From Kitasatospora azatica KCTC 9699 (GTDB taxonomy: Bacteria > Actinomycetota > Actinomycetes > Streptomycetales > Streptomycetaceae), in assembly GCF_000744785.1 (NCBI RefSeq), contig NZ_JQMO01000002.1, positions 1,054,001 through 1,118,000 of the forward strand: DNA of 64,000 bases, written 5' to 3'. Within the stretch, counting starts at the first letter, position 1. Every line of letters starts with the position of its first letter. The notes under the pieces were generated by a model. It was given only the letters and a program-made list of their open reading frames with translations. It had not been told where the DNA came from and ran no database searches. Of this stretch, positions 62,569 through 64,000 are shown in pieces. The position numbers were made by a program, and so were the translations under genes.

Positions 62569-63830
62569 CAGAAGAAGGTCCGCACCAGGTTGACCACCCG
62601 GGGGTGGGCGGCCTCGGCGTCGTCCAGGACTGGGATCAGGGTCCACTTGTCGAAGGCCGTGCAGGGGTGCGAGAGGCCGAGGCGGACCACCTCGCCGACC
62701 TCCGCGTCGCTCTCCCGCAGGAAGGCGTGCTGGTCGTTGACGGCGGTGACGGTTCCGGTCACCGGCCGCCCCGAGCGGGTGAGTTGGGGAGTGGGCAGGC
62801 CCTCGTCGTAGGGGAAGTCGCGCTTGCCGCCGTCCAGCAGGGCGAGTGCCGGCTCGGGGCGGGAGACCACGCGGGCCCAGCCGTGCATGGCCGAGCGCAG
62901 CGGTTCGCCGGCGGCGCCGCGCACCAGCGGGGAGATGGCCCGGTAGAAGCCGTCGTCGTGCACCAGGTAGGCGCCCGAGCGCAGCACCACCGAGGTCCCG
63001 GTCCGGCCGAGCGGCGCCAACACCCGGGCGACCTGGTCGAAGTAGGCGCTGCCGCCGGCCGTCACGATGACCTCGCCGGTGTCGCCGGTGAGCGAGCCGT
63101 CCGCGCGCAGGCGGTCGTGCAGTTCGACCAGGCGGGCCAGGTAGGCCTCGACGGCGGCGAGCGAGGCGGGCGTGCTGTCATGGGCGAGGGCGCCCTCGTA
63201 GCCGCCGAGGCCGGCGAGTCGCAGGGTCGGCGCCTCGGCCACCGCCGCCGCCACGGCCAGCGCGGTGGCCAGATCCCGGGCGCCGGTGCGGCCTCCCGGC
63301 CCGCCGAGCTCGACCAGCACCTCCATCGGGCGCTCGGCGCCGGCGGCCCGCAGCGCCTGGTCGATCAGTTTCACGGCGGCCACCGAGTCCACCCAGGAGA
63401 TGCAGTCGAACTCCGGATCGGTGTCCAACTCCCCGGCCAGCCACGCGAGTCCGGCCGGGTCGAGCAGCGTGTTGGCGAGCAGCACCCGCTGCACGCCGAA
63501 GGCCCGGGCGACCCGCAGCTGCGGCAGGTTGGCCAGCGTGATGCCCCAGGCGCCGGCGTCCAGTTGGGCCTGCCAGAGGGCCGGGGCCATGGTGGTCTTG
63601 CCGTGCGGGGCGAGCCGGACGCCGGCCCGCTCGCACCAGGCGGCCATGGCGCGCAGGTTGTGGTCCAGTGCACCCGCGTCGAGGGTGAGCAGCGGGGTGC
63701 CGAACTCGTCCAGGGTGGGCCCGGTGGCCAGGTACTCCCGGACGGTCAGCCCCCAGGCGGCGGCCGGCAGCGCCTTGAAGCGCCAGTCCAGGCGCTCTGC
63801 CCCGAGTTCGCCCACCCTTGCCCTGTCCAT
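62568..63830 (-). CDS. PLP-dependent D-serine-dehydratase/alanine-racemase-like enzyme
   Basis: 420-residue fold III PLP enzyme (DSD1/alanine racemase N-terminal type). PLP Lys in APHGKTTMAPALWQAQ near residue 77, a TIM-barrel with GTPLLTLDAGALDHNLRAM at the N-terminus, GGYEGAL and a C-terminal HGWARVVSRPEPALALLDGGKRDFPYDEG domain. It ends HPCTAFDKWTLIPVLDD with the putative zinc ligands Cys/His. Substrate is D-threonine/D-serine-like or 3-hydroxy-D-aspartate; unproven. ATG with GGAGGCGGCGTG; divergent from a sugar kinase. Confidence 0.82.
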   Translation of the reverse strand: MDRARVGELGAERLDWRFKALPAAAWGLTVREYLATGPTLDEFGTPLLTLDAGALDHNLRAMAAWCERAGVRLAPHGKTTMAPALWQAQLDAGAWGITLANLPQLRVARAFGVQRVLLANTLLDPAGLAWLAGELDTDPEFDCISWVDSVAAVKLIDQALRAAGAERPMEVLVELGGPGGRTGARDLATALAVAAAVAEAPTLRLAGLGGYEGALAHDSTPASLAAVEAYLARLVELHDRLRADGSLTGDTGEVIVTAGGSAYFDQVARVLAPLGRTGTSVVLRSGAYLVHDDGFYRAISPLVRGAAGEPLRSAMHGWARVVSRPEPALALLDGGKRDFPYDEGLPTPQLTRSGRPVTGTVTAVNDQHAFLRESDAEVGEVVRLGLSHPCTAFDKWTLIPVLDDAEAAHPRVVNLVRTFF

Positions 63831-63860
63831 CACGCCGCCTCCAGGCCACGAACTGCAGTG

Positions 63861-63896
63861 TTGCAACATATGCAACGCTCTTTGCGTATGTTGCAA
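63861..63896. promoter_or_regulatory. Paired 15-bp operator-like sites (TTGCA-N5-TGCAA type)
   Basis: Site 1 TTGCAACATATGCAA (63861-63875) and site 2 TTGCGTATGTTGCAA (63882-63896). Site 2 on the reverse strand equals site 1 at 14 of 15 positions. Centres lie 21 bp apart, about two helix turns. They sit between the divergent D-amino-acid operon and the kinase gene, consistent with an IclR/GntR-like regulator. Confidence 0.7.
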
Positions 63897-63946
63897 ACGC
63901 TGTTCTAACATGCGGAGCCACACGGGTCAACGAAGGAGCGTGCCTG

Positions 63947-64000
63947 GTGGAAGCAGTGCAGGCGGTCTGCCTCGGCGAGTCGATGGCCGTGCTGCCGCCG
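63947..64000 (+). CDS. PfkB-family sugar kinase (N-terminus only)
   Basis: 18 codons are in the window: VEAVQAVCLGESMAVLPP, the typical start of ribokinase/2-keto-3-deoxygluconate-kinase proteins (xxCLGExMxxLxP). GTG start at 63947 has AAGGAG 8 nt upstream. The rest lies beyond the window. Its divergent placement from the D-amino-acid operon and the shared operators suggest co-regulation. Confidence 0.7.
   Translation, partial: MEAVQAVCLGESMAVLPP

Noticed and set aside
61069..63908. Two long forward frames opposite the D-amino-acid genes
   Set aside because: Antisense shadows typical of high-GC coding DNA; no motifs or ribosome sites.

Overview
This 64 kb window is high-GC actinobacterial chromosome. 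Almost every gene uses G/C in third codon positions, GTG starts are frequent, and overlaps of the GTGA/ATGA type are common. A whiE-type spore-pigment locus, an Rpf-like secreted muralytic gene behind a c-di-AMP (ydaO) riboswitch, a SpoIIE-type phosphatase with its own ATPase domain, and many secreted hydrolases point to a sporulating Streptomycetaceae (Streptomyces or Kitasatospora-like). I cannot name the genus from sequence alone. No rRNA, tRNA, CRISPR array or phage was seen.

Layout. 0-7 kb: end of a dicarboxylate symporter, an AraC regulator with a VOC protein, an NAD(P)-binding protein, a Mut7-C protein, a flotillin with a small NfeD-like partner, a second VOC protein, a PPOX-fold protein and a glycosyltransferase. 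7-12 kb: a multidomain PAS/GAF/SpoIIE/HATPase phosphatase and an APC permease. 11.8-12.9 kb: ydaO riboswitch and an rpf/LysM gene carrying an apparent 1-nt frameshift. 12.9-21.9 kb: metabolic and hypothetical genes, including a PobA-like hydroxylase with an N-terminal pentapeptide repeat and a FAD monooxygenase/HAD/serine hydrolase operon. 22-28.4 kb: a complete PQQ biosynthesis operon in the order pqqA-C-D-E-B, followed on the same strand by a 1019-residue beta-propeller/Ig-like/lectin protein. 28.5-36.7 kb: MFS exporter, EF-G2-like GTPase, acyl-CoA synthetase, Fpg-like glycosylase, glutaminase, TenA/PqqC-fold protein.

36.9-51.8 kb is the most interesting stretch. A divergent FAD hydroxylase (whiE ORFVIII-like) faces seven forward genes in whiE order: ORFI, cupin, KS-alpha, KS-beta, ACP, aromatase/cyclase, TcmI-type cyclase. 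These run directly into a complete acetyl-CoA carboxylase set (fused AccDA, biotin carboxyl carrier protein, biotin carboxylase), so the pigment machinery appears to carry its own malonyl-CoA supply. An O-methyltransferase and a secreted beta-helix protein lie downstream on the other strand. A Tat-type multicopper oxidase and a SRPBCC protein lie upstream.

51.9-64 kb: two alpha/beta-hydrolases, a second APC permease closely resembling the one at 9.8 kb, two genes of unknown function, an intact IS1182-family element inserted at the stop codon of its neighbour, an SGNH hydrolase, and a divergent D-amino-acid/keto-sugar locus whose intergenic region holds two near-identical operator-like sites. 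A theme of the whole window is short tandem repeats (6-25 bp units), many starting at or just after a stop codon, others coding for low-complexity peptides.
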